Shown: piece after piece, positions 14,036 through 21,951 of the stretch
How positions within the stretch are numbered: the stretch's first letter is position 1
Layout: each line of letters begins with the position of its first letter
Source of the DNA: Gordonia zhaorongruii
GTDB lineage: Bacteria; Actinomycetota; Actinomycetes; Mycobacteriales; Mycobacteriaceae
Direction of reading: 5' to 3'
Length of the DNA stretch: 64,000 nt
Assembly: GCF_007559005.1 (NCBI RefSeq)
Contig: NZ_CP041763.1
Coordinates: forward strand, 558,001-622,000
Translations under genes and position numbers: made by a program
The notes under the pieces: generated by a model
Seen by the model: the letters and a program-made list of their open reading frames with translations, nothing else
What the model was told of the DNA's origin: nothing
Databases searched by the model: none

Positions 14036-16732
14036 ATGGCTGAAGACGGCGAGGATCTGATGAATCCGTCGTTGAACATCGTCGACAACGTCGTTGATCG
14101 CGAATACACCGTCGAACGATTCGTGGAGAATCCGGTCGAGACGGTGATCGAGAAGCCGATCACGTTGGAACGCATCGTCGAACGCCTGGTCGTCGACACC
14201 GTCGACACCATCATCGACAAGCCGGCCACCGTCTCGCGGCTCGTGGAGCGGCCGGTCGTCACCGTCGTCGACGACGTCGTCGACAAGCCGGTCAACATCT
14301 CGCGGCTCGTGGAGCGGCCGGTCGTCACCGTCGAGGACGAGCTGGTCGATAAGCCCGTCGAGATTCCGCGCCTCGTCGAGAAGCCGATCGTCACCGTGGT
14401 CGACCGCATCGTCGACACGCCGGTGGATGTGGAACGGCTCGTCGAACAGCCCATCGTCACGGTCGTCGACAAAGTGGTCGACGCCCCGATCGACGTGGAG
14501 CGGCGCGTCGACAAGCCGGTCGTCAACTTCGTCGACGACGTCGTCGACAAGCCGGTCGATCTGCCGCGAATGGTCGAGAAGCCGGTCGTCACCGTCCACG
14601 ACGAGATCGAAGAGAAGACCGTCGAACTCAAGCGGCTGGTCGAGAAGCCGGTCGTCACGGTCCTCGACGAGATCGTTGAGAAGGCGGTCGAGCTCAAGCG
14701 GCTGGTCGAGAAGCCCGCAGTCACCGTCGTCGACGAGATCGTGCAGAAGCCGGTCGATGTGTCGCGCCTCGTGGAGCGCCCGGTCGTCACGATCGTCGAC
14801 GACATCGAGGAGACCGAGTTCGAGATATCTCGGCTGGTCGAGAAGCCGATCGTCACGGTCCTCGACAAGATCGCCGACAAGCCAGTCGAGGTCCAGCGCC
14901 TCGTGGAGCGACTGATCGTCACCGTCGTCGACGAGATCGTCGAACGGCCCTCCGAGGTCACCCGCAAGATCGAGAAACTCATCGTCGATGTCAACGACGA
15001 GGTCGTCGAGAAGCCGATCACCGTCGAGCGCATGGTCGAGAAGCCGATCGTCACGCTGGTCGACCGCATCGTCGAGGTCCCGGTCGAGTCGATCGTCGAG
15101 AAGGTCATCGAGAAGCCGGTCGAGAAGATCATCGAGATCACCGTCGAGAAGCCGGTGGAGAAGATCGTCGAGCACGTCATCGAGGTCCCGGTAGAGAAGA
15201 ACGTCTACTCGACCGTCGAGAAGGTCATCGAGGTCCCGGTCGAGGAAGTGGTCTACAAGACCGTCGAGAAGCCGGTGGAGAAGGTCATCGAGGTGACGGT
15301 GGAGAAGCCCGTCATCAAGGTGGTCGAAGTTCCGCGCGAGGTCGTTGTGGAGCGGATCGTCGACAAGCCGGTCGAGAAGCCCGTCGACCATGTCATCGAA
15401 CGTGTCGTGGAGAAGCCGAACGTCGTCGAGAAGGTCATCGAGAAGCCGGTCGAGAAGGTCATCGAGCGGATCGTCGAGAAGCCGGACATCATCGAGAAGG
15501 TCATCGAGAAGCCGGTCACGCATGAGCTCGAGCGGGTCGTCGAGAAGCCCGAGGTCGTCGAGCGAGTCGTCGAGGTCCCGGTCGAACGTGTCATCGAGCG
15601 GGTCGTCGAGCAGCCGAACGTCGTCGAGAAGGTCGTCGAGAAGCCGGTCGACCGTGAGGTCGAGCGGGTCGTCGAGCAGCCCAACGTGATCGAGAAGACG
15701 GTCGAGAAGATCGTCGACCATGTGGTTGAGCGGATCGTCGAGAAGCCGCATGTGATCGAACGGGTGGTGGAGCAGCCGGTCGACCATGTCGTGGAGCGGG
15801 TCGTCGAGCAGCCCAACGTGATCGAGAAGGTGATCGAGAAGGTCGTCGACCATGTTGTGGAACGCGTGGTCGAGAAGCCGAATGTGATCGAGGAGGTCAT
15901 CGAGAAGTCGGTCGACCACGTGATCGGCAAGGAAGTCGAAACCCCGAACATCATCGAGCAGGTCGTCACCCGGCCCACCGATCACGTCGTCGAGAAGGTC
16001 GTCGAGGTTCCGGAGATCTCCGAGCAGACCGTCGAGCGAGTCGTGCAGCGCGTCGTCGAGAAGATCGTCGAGCGTCCGAACATCGTCGAGAAACTGGTGG
16101 AGCAGACTGTCGACCACGTCGTCGAGCGCATCGTCGAACGCCCGCATGTGGTCGAGAAGGTGATCGACAAGCCAGTCGAGCACGAGGTGGAGAAGATCGT
16201 CGAGCGCCCGGAGATCGTCGAAACGGTCGTCGAGAAGCCGGTGCACCGCGAGTTCGAGAAGGTCGTGCAGACTCCGGTCCTCGTCGAGAACGTCATCGAG
16301 AAGCAGATCAACGTGGTCTCCGAGCGGATCGTCGAGAAGCCGATCGAGCACATCGTGGAGAAGGTCGTCGAGAAGCCCGTGTACCGCGAGGTGGAGCGGA
16401 TCGTCGAGAAGCCGATCGAGAAGATCGTCGAGATCGTCGTCGAGAAGCCCGTCATCGTGCGCCGTGTGGTCGAGAAGGAGGTGGAGCGCGTCATCGAGGA
16501 CGACACCTCCACCCGCACCGTGACCCACGACGCGGACGACGCGGTGCCGCCGCTGGAACCGAAGTACCTCGATAAGCAGCCGGGCGGAAGCCACAGGTGG
16601 GTCGAGGCGACCACCGGTGAACACCCGGACGACGAGACGGTCGGCTCCGATTCGCCCGAGGCCGCGGCCCGCGACCGAGTCGAGGCCACCTACCAGACCC
16701 GTCGCGCGCGCCACCGCTCCGCCGAGGACTGA
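14036..16732 (+). CDS. Giant 22-residue-repeat Val/Glu/Lys/Pro protein (alveolin/articulin-like)
   Basis: This 898-residue protein is almost wholly repetitive. The ATG at 14036 has GAGGAG five bases upstream. Residues 1-47 are a degenerate repeat leader. Residues 48-333 are 13 uninterrupted 22-residue units: V-E-K/R-P-V/I-V-T-V at 1-8, D at 10, I/V-V-D/E-K-P-V at 12-17, R-L at 21-22. Residues about 334-821 keep a 22-residue period with a different consensus: V-V-E-K/Q-P-N at 1-6, V/I-E-K/R-V near 8-11, E-K-P-V near 14-17, V-V-E-R at the end. Residues 822-898 are an acidic, non-repeated tail. It has no Cys, signal peptide or membrane helix, so it is probably cytoplasmic and filament-like. The composition recalls eukaryotic alveolin and articulin repeats (EKxVEVPV), which build membrane skeletons; convergence is as likely as homology. 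The function is unknown. Confidence 0.8.
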   Translation: MAEDGEDLMNPSLNIVDNVVDREYTVERFVENPVETVIEKPITLERIVERLVVDTVDTIIDKPATVSRLVERPVVTVVDDVVDKPVNISRLVERPVVTVEDELVDKPVEIPRLVEKPIVTVVDRIVDTPVDVERLVEQPIVTVVDKVVDAPIDVERRVDKPVVNFVDDVVDKPVDLPRMVEKPVVTVHDEIEEKTVELKRLVEKPVVTVLDEIVEKAVELKRLVEKPAVTVVDEIVQKPVDVSRLVERPVVTIVDDIEETEFEISRLVEKPIVTVLDKIADKPVEVQRLVERLIVTVVDEIVERPSEVTRKIEKLIVDVNDEVVEKPITVERMVEKPIVTLVDRIVEVPVESIVEKVIEKPVEKIIEITVEKPVEKIVEHVIEVPVEKNVYSTVEKVIEVPVEEVVYKTVEKPVEKVIEVTVEKPVIKVVEVPREVVVERIVDKPVEKPVDHVIERVVEKPNVVEKVIEKPVEKVIERIVEKPDIIEKVIEKPVTHELERVVEKPEVVERVVEVPVERVIERVVEQPNVVEKVVEKPVDREVERVVEQPNVIEKTVEKIVDHVVERIVEKPHVIERVVEQPVDHVVERVVEQPNVIEKVIEKVVDHVVERVVEKPNVIEEVIEKSVDHVIGKEVETPNIIEQVVTRPTDHVVEKVVEVPEISEQTVERVVQRVVEKIVERPNIVEKLVEQTVDHVVERIVERPHVVEKVIDKPVEHEVEKIVERPEIVETVVEKPVHREFEKVVQTPVLVENVIEKQINVVSERIVEKPIEHIVEKVVEKPVYREVERIVEKPIEKIVEIVVEKPVIVRRVVEKEVERVIEDDTSTRTVTHDADDAVPPLEPKYLDKQPGGSHRWVEATTGEHPDDETVGSDSPEAAARDRVEATYQTRRARHRSAED
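14177..16498 (+). repeat. 66-bp-period coding repeat array
   Basis: Successive 66-bp units encode the 22-residue repeats. Block A is 14177-15034 (13 units). Block B is 15035-16498 (a mixed start, then about 14 regular units). Units differ mainly by synonymous GTC/GTG/GTT and GAG/GAA changes and by Val/Ile, Lys/Arg and Asp/Glu swaps. This is what selection on the plus-strand protein would leave. There are no spacers, so it is not a CRISPR. Confidence 0.9.
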
Positions 16733-16746
16733 GGCTGTCGGAAGTC

Positions 16747-16980
16747 CCCGATGGGGCTCCTCTCGCCGGTTGAGCAAGTGGAGCTCCTCTCGCCGGTTGA
16801 GCGAGTGGGTCTCCTTTCTCGCCAGTTGAGCAAGTGGGGCCCTCTCGCCGGTTGAGCGAGCGAAGCGAGTCGAAACCACGTCTCGGTTCGAGCGTTGGTT
16901 TCGACTCGTGCCCTCGGCTGGCGCCTCGGTCACGGCTCAACCATCGAGGGGAGTACCGCTCAATCACCGAGGGGAAGCGC
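16747..16980. repeat. Dispersed GGTTGAG/GTCGAAACC repeat cluster (copy 2)
   Basis: The 295-bp gap between the convergent repeat-protein and NUDIX genes holds four successive CTCTCGCCGGTTGAGC elements. A GAGCGAAGCGAGTCGAAACC end and the inverted partner GGTTTCGACTCG...GGCTCAACCATCGAGG follow. I see no gene here. Confidence 0.8.
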
Positions 16981-17027
16981 GGCTCACCGTCGGGACGTCG
17001 GGAAAGTTACGCGAGACGGGTCGCCCG

Positions 17028-17630
17028 CTATCGCCAGGCGAACAGCGGCTGCTCGTAATCGGCGACGCGGATGTCGTCGCCGCGCAGCGCCACCGCGGTG
17101 AATTGGTACATGAGTGCTGCGGTGGGCGCATGGATGAGCCTGCCGAGCAGAGGCAAGGCCATCACCGGGCGCTCGGATTCGGCGATCGTCTCGAACACCG
17201 GTGCGGCCTCCGCCAGTTCGCCGAGCCCGATGTGGAAGACATGCTCCACCTCGTCGGGATTGGGAGTCGGCTCGATCTCCTCGTCGATCCACGCGACGGT
17301 AGGGGAGATGACGTAGCCCGAACGCGTTCGGTAGTCGTCCAGATCACCGATGATCGTCTCCGCGCCCAGCTTGATTCCCATCTCCTCGTGCAGTTCGCGC
17401 AGCGCTGCCTCGTGCGGCGTCTCGCCGGGGTCCAGCCGGCCTCCAGGCAGTGCGAACTGGGCCGAGTGCCGACTCATGCCCGCCGGACGTCTGGTGAGCC
17501 AGATGCCGCGATGGCCGTGACACGGTGCAACCAGGATGACGACCGCCGCGGAGCGTGTGTCGGGTCCGGGGAAGATGCTCCGCACCTCGAAGGCGCCCAG
17601 CCGACCCTGCACATCCGCTCGAGTAACCAT
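17028..17630 (-). CDS. NUDIX hydrolase, CoA pyrophosphatase-like
   Basis: This 200-residue NUDIX protein has the NUDIX box as G-R-L-D-P-G-E-T-P-H-E-A-A-L-R-E-L-H-E-E-M-G-I. It fits GX5EX7REUXEEXGU completely, so metal-binding glutamates are intact. The preceding LTRRPAGMSRHSAQFALPGG corresponds to the extra motif of the CoA/NudL pyrophosphatase group. CoA or a related diphosphate is the best guess for substrate. The ATG is at 17628-17630. It is divergent from the YceI gene. Confidence 0.85.
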   Translation of the reverse strand: MVTRADVQGRLGAFEVRSIFPGPDTRSAAVVILVAPCHGHRGIWLTRRPAGMSRHSAQFALPGGRLDPGETPHEAALRELHEEMGIKLGAETIIGDLDDYRTRSGYVISPTVAWIDEEIEPTPNPDEVEHVFHIGLGELAEAAPVFETIAESERPVMALPLLGRLIHAPTAALMYQFTAVALRGDDIRVADYEQPLFAWR

Positions 17631-17666
17631 ATGATCGATGTTAGCCCGGTCACACCGGGAAGTAAA

Positions 17667-17680
17667 CGGACCGTGGTCCG
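17667..17680. promoter_or_regulatory. 14-bp palindrome in the nudix/yceI divergent region
   Basis: CGGACC-GT-GGTCCG is a perfect 6+6 inverted repeat. It is 37 bp from the NUDIX start and about 100 bp from the YceI start, and could be an operator for either gene. Confidence 0.35.
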
Positions 17681-17781
17681 GTTACAGTGAGTGCAGGCGG
17701 TCGAACACGGCGGCCGCAGGTTCGCAAACAGCGGGCTTCACGAATACCGATCGACTTCACACGACTCGAAGGAGAACCACG

Positions 17782-18342
17782 ATGAGCAACACCGCCACCG
17801 TCACCCCCACCGAACTGACTGCCGGCACCTGGACCATCGACCCGGTCCACTCCACCGTCGGCTTCGCCGTCCGTCACCTCATGGTCTCGAAGGTTCGCGG
17901 TAGCTTCGACACCTTCACCGGCGCGATCGAGATCGCCGAAGACGGCACCCCGTCGGTCGAGGCCACCATCGACGTCAAGTCGATCACCACCAACAATGCC
18001 CAGCGTGACGAGCACATTCGTTCGGCTGACTTCTTCGACGCCGAGCAGTTCCCGACCGCGACCTTCAAGTCGACCTCCGTCGAAGCGGACGGCGACGACT
18101 ACAAGCTGACCGGCGACTTCACGCTGAAGGGCGTCACCAAGCCGGTCACCATGGACATGGAGTTCAACGGCGTCAACCCGGGCATGGGTCAGGGTCCGGT
18201 CGCCGGCTTCGAGGCCAGGACCGTCCTCAACCGCAAGGACTTCGGCATCGACATCGACATGCCGCTCGAGACCGGCGGCAGCGTCGTGGGCGACAAGATC
18301 ACCATCGTCCTGGAGATCGAGGCGGGTCAGGCACAGGCCTGA
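17782..18342 (+). CDS. YceI-family lipid-binding protein
   Basis: This 186-residue lipocalin-like protein begins its conserved domain at GTWTIDPVHSTVGFAVRHLMVSKVRGSF. It continues through the family motifs AEQFPTATFKST, GDFTLKGVTKPVTM and RKDFGI. YceI proteins bind isoprenoid-like lipids in a beta-barrel. In Gram-negatives they are periplasmic; here no signal peptide is visible, as in most actinobacterial members. The ATG at 17782 follows AAGGAG with good spacing, so strong translation is expected. It stands alone, upstream of the cyclase but with about 100 bp between them. Confidence 0.92.
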   Translation: MSNTATVTPTELTAGTWTIDPVHSTVGFAVRHLMVSKVRGSFDTFTGAIEIAEDGTPSVEATIDVKSITTNNAQRDEHIRSADFFDAEQFPTATFKSTSVEADGDDYKLTGDFTLKGVTKPVTMDMEFNGVNPGMGQGPVAGFEARTVLNRKDFGIDIDMPLETGGSVVGDKITIVLEIEAGQAQA

Positions 18343-18440
18343 TCACCTTCTGCGCGGGCGCTTAGTCCGCAGCGGAGACCACCTGTCACCTCCCGGATTT
18401 CGGTACTCTCATTTGAGTCCGAGACCGGGAGGTGACGCGT

Positions 18441-20180
18441 ATGCGGGGACGTCACGCCGCGACAGCGCAGCGCGCCGCCGACTGGGCCGAACGCCGTCGC
18501 AGGATTCGGTTCTTCGGTGGAATGCTCGACGAACTCGGTTACGACCGGGCCGCCGTGGAACTCCGTGAACTCGACGAGGGCACGCGCCGCCGATTCGCCA
18601 AGCGGGGGCTGATCGGTGCCGGCGTCATCGTCGGCGTCGCCAAGATCCTGATCGGGTTCGAGACCTTCGTCGCGGCGCTCCTCGCCTTCAACGGCGGAAC
18701 TCTCAACCTGCACACCGCGCCCGACTATCCGGCGGACATGGGGATGGTCCTCATCGGACTGCTGGTCGGCACGGTGATCAGCGTGGTCGCGTCCATAGCG
18801 TTCCTGCTGCCGCAGTACCGATGGTTCATTCGGGCCGACCCGACCGACAAGATCCGTGAATGGGAGGTCCGGTCCGTACCGCGAAAGCTGGTCGTCGCAG
18901 ATCTCTTCGGCTGGGTCGCGGCCCTGGTCGTCTATGCGGGACTGTCCGAGCAGCGCGGGGTCTTCGTGCTGGCGGTCGCCGGTGCCTTCGGCCTGGCCGC
19001 GATCACGTCCGGAAGCCTGACGTACCTCTTCGGTGAGAGCTCGTCGCGGCCGTTGGCGATCCTCGCTCTGCACGGTGATTCGGTCGACGGCGTTCTGCAC
19101 AGTGTCCGCGCGCGACTGTTCGTGGTCTGGATGGTCTCGTCCGCAGTTCCGATGATCGGCCTGCTGCTGATCAACCTGGGACGTGGACTCGACTGGCTGC
19201 CGCCCGTCGCGGGCACCGTCGACTGGACCTCGGTGCTCCTCGCCGTCGTCGCGCTCACCTCGGGTGTGCGCGTTGTCGGACTCGTCGACCGGGCGATCAC
19301 CGGTCCGCTCAAAGAGATGCGCGAGGTGATCGAAGCGGCCCGGATCGGCGATTTCGGCCGCCGCGTCGCCGTGTACGACGCGTCGGAGATCGGCATCCTG
19401 CAGGCGGGACTCAATTCGATGCTCGACGGGCTGGTCGAGCGGGAACGCATGCGCGACATCTTCTCCCGCCACGTCGGCGACCGGGTGGCGAAGCTGGCAC
19501 TGGAACAGGACGGGGAACTCGTCGGCACCAACACCGACGTCGCGGTGATCTTCGTCGACATCACCGGATCGACGGCGTTCGCCGCCGATCGCGATCCGCG
19601 GGAGACCGCGGTCGTCCTCAATGCGTTCTTCTCGATCGTCGGCGATGTGGTCGACCGGCACGACGGCTTCATCAACAAATTCGAGGGCGACGCGGCGCTC
19701 ATGATCTTCGGTGCGCCGACGAGCCTCGACGATCCGGCACTCGCGGCCTTGGCCGCCGCACGCGAATTGGGATCAGAACTCGGCGAGAAGCTGCCACTCG
19801 AGTGGGGGATGGGCGTCTCGTTCGGTCAGGTCTTCGCGGGCAACATCGGCGCCCGGAACCGGTACGAGTACACCGTGATCGGGGATCCGGTGAACGAGGC
19901 CGCACGGCTCTCGGATCGTGCGAAAGAAGGCTATGCGCCGGTGTACGCGAGTCGTGCGGCCGTCGAGGCGGCCGCCGACGAGGAGGGCGAATGCTGGAGT
20001 CGGGTGGACCGGGTGGTGCTGCGCGGCCGTTCGCACCACACCGAGGTCTACGCCGCCACCGATCTGCTGGTTCGTAGCGAACCCCCGTCGCTCGGTAGTG
20101 TTCTGGCCGACCTCGTGAAATTCGCGCTGCCGGCTATGCCCGGCGACCGAACGTCACGGACGCCGACGAAGGAGAGCTGA
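18441..20180 (+). CDS. Membrane class III adenylate cyclase with HAMP domain
   Basis: This 579-residue protein has a cytosolic N-terminus (about 50 residues), six membrane helices (about residues 55-280), a HAMP linker (RAITGPLKEMREVIEAARIGDFGRRV) and a C-terminal class III catalytic domain. Metal-binding Asp are in FVDITGSTAF and in FEGDAAL; the adenine-selecting Lys is in NKFEGD; IGDPVNEAARLSDR carries the transition-state Asn and Arg. The architecture matches the M. tuberculosis Rv1318c-Rv1320c group. The ATG at 18441 is chosen over a GTG at 18432 because that GTG overlaps the GGGAGG ribosome site. An SDR gene follows after 2 bp. Product cAMP is likely, and a CRP-type site at rpfA exists in this window. 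Confidence 0.92.
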   Translation: MRGRHAATAQRAADWAERRRRIRFFGGMLDELGYDRAAVELRELDEGTRRRFAKRGLIGAGVIVGVAKILIGFETFVAALLAFNGGTLNLHTAPDYPADMGMVLIGLLVGTVISVVASIAFLLPQYRWFIRADPTDKIREWEVRSVPRKLVVADLFGWVAALVVYAGLSEQRGVFVLAVAGAFGLAAITSGSLTYLFGESSSRPLAILALHGDSVDGVLHSVRARLFVVWMVSSAVPMIGLLLINLGRGLDWLPPVAGTVDWTSVLLAVVALTSGVRVVGLVDRAITGPLKEMREVIEAARIGDFGRRVAVYDASEIGILQAGLNSMLDGLVERERMRDIFSRHVGDRVAKLALEQDGELVGTNTDVAVIFVDITGSTAFAADRDPRETAVVLNAFFSIVGDVVDRHDGFINKFEGDAALMIFGAPTSLDDPALAALAAARELGSELGEKLPLEWGMGVSFGQVFAGNIGARNRYEYTVIGDPVNEAARLSDRAKEGYAPVYASRAAVEAAADEEGECWSRVDRVVLRGRSHHTEVYAATDLLVRSEPPSLGSVLADLVKFALPAMPGDRTSRTPTKES

Positions 20181-20182
20181 CC

Positions 20183-21067
20183 GTGGCCGGTTGGGAAACG
20201 CGCGACATTCCGGCACAGGATGGGCGCCGGTTCATCATCACCGGCGCGAACAGCGGACTCGGTGCCGCAACTGCGACAGCGGTGGCGGCAGCCGGCGGAG
20301 AGGTGACGCTGGCCTGCCGGAACGTCGCCAAGGCTCAGTCGGTGGCGGACCGGATCGGTGCTCCCGCGAAGGTCGCCGAACTCGATCTGTCGGACCTCGC
20401 ATCGGTTCGGGCATTCGCCGACACGGTCGACGGGGCCGACGTGCTGATCAACAACGCCGGAGTGATGGGCATCCCGCACGGACGGACCGTCGATGGTTTC
20501 GAGATGCAGATGGGCACGAACCACCTCGGGCACTTCGCGCTCACCGCGCTGCTGCTGCCGAAGATCTCCGAGCGGATCGTCTCACTGTCGTCCATCGCGC
20601 ACCGGATGGCGCAGCCGTACGCGGACGACCTCAACTGGGAGAAGCGGACATACAACCGGCGAATAGCTTACGGCGACTCGAAGTTTGCGAACCTGCTGTT
20701 CGGGCTGGAGTTGGCCTCCAGGCTCGAGGCGGTGGGGTCGTCGACGCGATCGTCCATCGCGCACCCGGGATACTCGTCGACGCCGCTGATGGGTCGCTCC
20801 GAGACCTGGTTCGACCACGTGATGCGACTGGGCAACGTCCTGCATGTCGGGCAGAGTCCCGAGCGCGGAGCCTTGCCGGTGCTGTTCGCTGCCACCTCCC
20901 CTGATGCCCGCAACGGGGTCTACTACGGGCCTCGCGGACTCGGCGAGTTCCTCGGGACCCCTGACGAGGCGAGTATGCGTAAGGCCGCCGGCGATCAGGC
21001 GCTCCGCGATCGGCTGTGGGCGGAGTCCGAACGCCTGACCGGCATTGATTTCCCGGTGTCGGAGTAG
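20183..21067 (+). CDS. Short-chain dehydrogenase/reductase (retinol-dehydrogenase-like)
   Basis: This 294-residue classical/atypical SDR has the NAD(P)-binding TGANSGLG near residues 20-27, the NNAGVMG motif, Ser in SLSSIAHR, and the catalytic YGDSK. The RDH/WW-oxidoreductase-like subgroup is suggested by the TNHLGHFALT segment and by the long loop after the Tyr-x3-Lys. The start is a GTG at 20183, 2 bp after the cyclase stop, with GGAGAG upstream. The genes are co-transcribed, but no shared pathway is evident. Substrate unknown. Confidence 0.85.
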   Translation: MAGWETRDIPAQDGRRFIITGANSGLGAATATAVAAAGGEVTLACRNVAKAQSVADRIGAPAKVAELDLSDLASVRAFADTVDGADVLINNAGVMGIPHGRTVDGFEMQMGTNHLGHFALTALLLPKISERIVSLSSIAHRMAQPYADDLNWEKRTYNRRIAYGDSKFANLLFGLELASRLEAVGSSTRSSIAHPGYSSTPLMGRSETWFDHVMRLGNVLHVGQSPERGALPVLFAATSPDARNGVYYGPRGLGEFLGTPDEASMRKAAGDQALRDRLWAESERLTGIDFPVSE

Positions 21068-21128
21068 CGTCCCTCGGTGACCGAGCCGTCCGGAGTGCGC
21101 AGCCTCCGTCCGGAGTGCTGCCCACTTC

Positions 21129-21236
21129 GATGATTGAGCCGCCCGGAGCGCAGCGACGGGCGTGTCGAAATCCGTCCGTAGTTTCGACACGCGTCCTCGG
21201 TCGCCACCTCGGCCGCGCCTCAACCACCGAGGGTCG
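21129..21236. repeat. Dispersed GGTTGAG/GTCGAAACC repeat (copy 3)
   Basis: GATGATTGAGCCGCCCGGAGCG...GTGTCGAAATC is followed by its inverted partner TTTCGACACGCGTCCTCGG...GCCTCAACCACCGAGG. It lies in the 239-bp gap between the SDR and AlkB genes on the same strand. Confidence 0.75.
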
Positions 21237-21282
21237 TTGTCTCCGGACACCGTGTCGGAATCGGCACACCCCGACACCCGAA

Positions 21283-21298
21283 TCGAACGTATGTACTA
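21283..21298 (+). promoter_or_regulatory. Candidate LexA/SOS box upstream of alkB
   Basis: TCGAAC-GTAT-GTACTA fits the actinobacterial SOS consensus TCGAAC-N4-GTTCGA with two mismatches in the right half. It ends 8 bp before the AlkB ATG and overlaps a possible -10 (TACTAT). The placement suits a DNA-damage-induced repair gene. Confidence 0.45.
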
Positions 21299-21306
21299 TC
21301 TAATGC

Positions 21307-21936
21307 ATGACCACCGGCCTGCAGGCGTCGCTGTTCGACGCGGGAACCGACGAACCCGCATTGGCGCCGCTGCGAACCGCCGTCCGCAGGACTGACCTGT
21401 CCGACGGTGCCTGGGTCGACTTCCGGCCAGGCTGGATGCAGGGGTCGGTCGACGTCTTCGACACTCTGCACACGTCGGTGCCGTGGCGAGCGGAGGAACG
21501 CCGCATGTACGACACGACACTCCCGGTTCCGCGGTTGATGGCCCACTACCTGCAGGAAGACGCGCTGCCGCACCGGCTGCTCGACGATGCACGCGACGCG
21601 CTCTCCGACCACTACGGCGACGTGCTGCCCGGAGGGTTCGCGACGGCCGGGCTGTGTCTGTACCGCGACGGGGCCGACAGCGTGGCCTGGCACGGCGACC
21701 GCATCGGCCGCGGCCGTTCACACGACACCCTGGTCGCGATCCTGTCGCTCGGCGCACCCCGCCCGCTACTGCTGCGCCCACGCGGTGGCGGACCGTCGCG
21801 GAAGTTCGTCCTCGGCTCGGGCGATCTACTGGTGATGGGCGGCAGCTGTCAGCGGACGTGGGATCACGCAGTGCCGAAGGTGCACGGCGCGGGCCCGCGC
21901 ATCAGCGTCCAATTCCGTCCGGCGGGCGTCTGGTGA
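21307..21936 (+). CDS. alkB: AlkB-like Fe(II)/2-oxoglutarate dioxygenase
   Basis: This 209-residue non-heme iron dioxygenase of the AlkB family repairs alkylated bases (1-methyladenine, 3-methylcytosine) by oxidative demethylation. The iron ligands are visible as His and Asp in WHGD and the distal His in WDHAVPK. The 2-oxoglutarate-binding Arg residues are in RISVQFR near the C-terminus. The length is normal. The ATG lies 8 bp after a degenerate SOS box, consistent with damage control. It is convergent with dapC, 15 bp away. Confidence 0.92.
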   Translation: MTTGLQASLFDAGTDEPALAPLRTAVRRTDLSDGAWVDFRPGWMQGSVDVFDTLHTSVPWRAEERRMYDTTLPVPRLMAHYLQEDALPHRLLDDARDALSDHYGDVLPGGFATAGLCLYRDGADSVAWHGDRIGRGRSHDTLVAILSLGAPRPLLLRPRGGGPSRKFVLGSGDLLVMGGSCQRTWDHAVPKVHGAGPRISVQFRPAGVW

Positions 21937-21951
21937 CCGTGAATCGGTGAC

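Noticed and set aside
14177..16498. CRISPR-like regular repeats
   Set aside because: Units abut without spacers, diverge gradually and encode a continuous protein.
13976..16933. A 985-codon open frame on the minus strand over the whole repeat gene, reading Leu-Asp-Asp-rich repeats
   Set aside because: It is the antisense of the 66-bp repeats. Codon variation is synonymous in the plus frame, and the plus frame has a good ribosome site and sensible ends.
18432..18440. GTG start for the cyclase
   Set aside because: It overlaps the GGGAGG ribosome site that serves the ATG at 18441.
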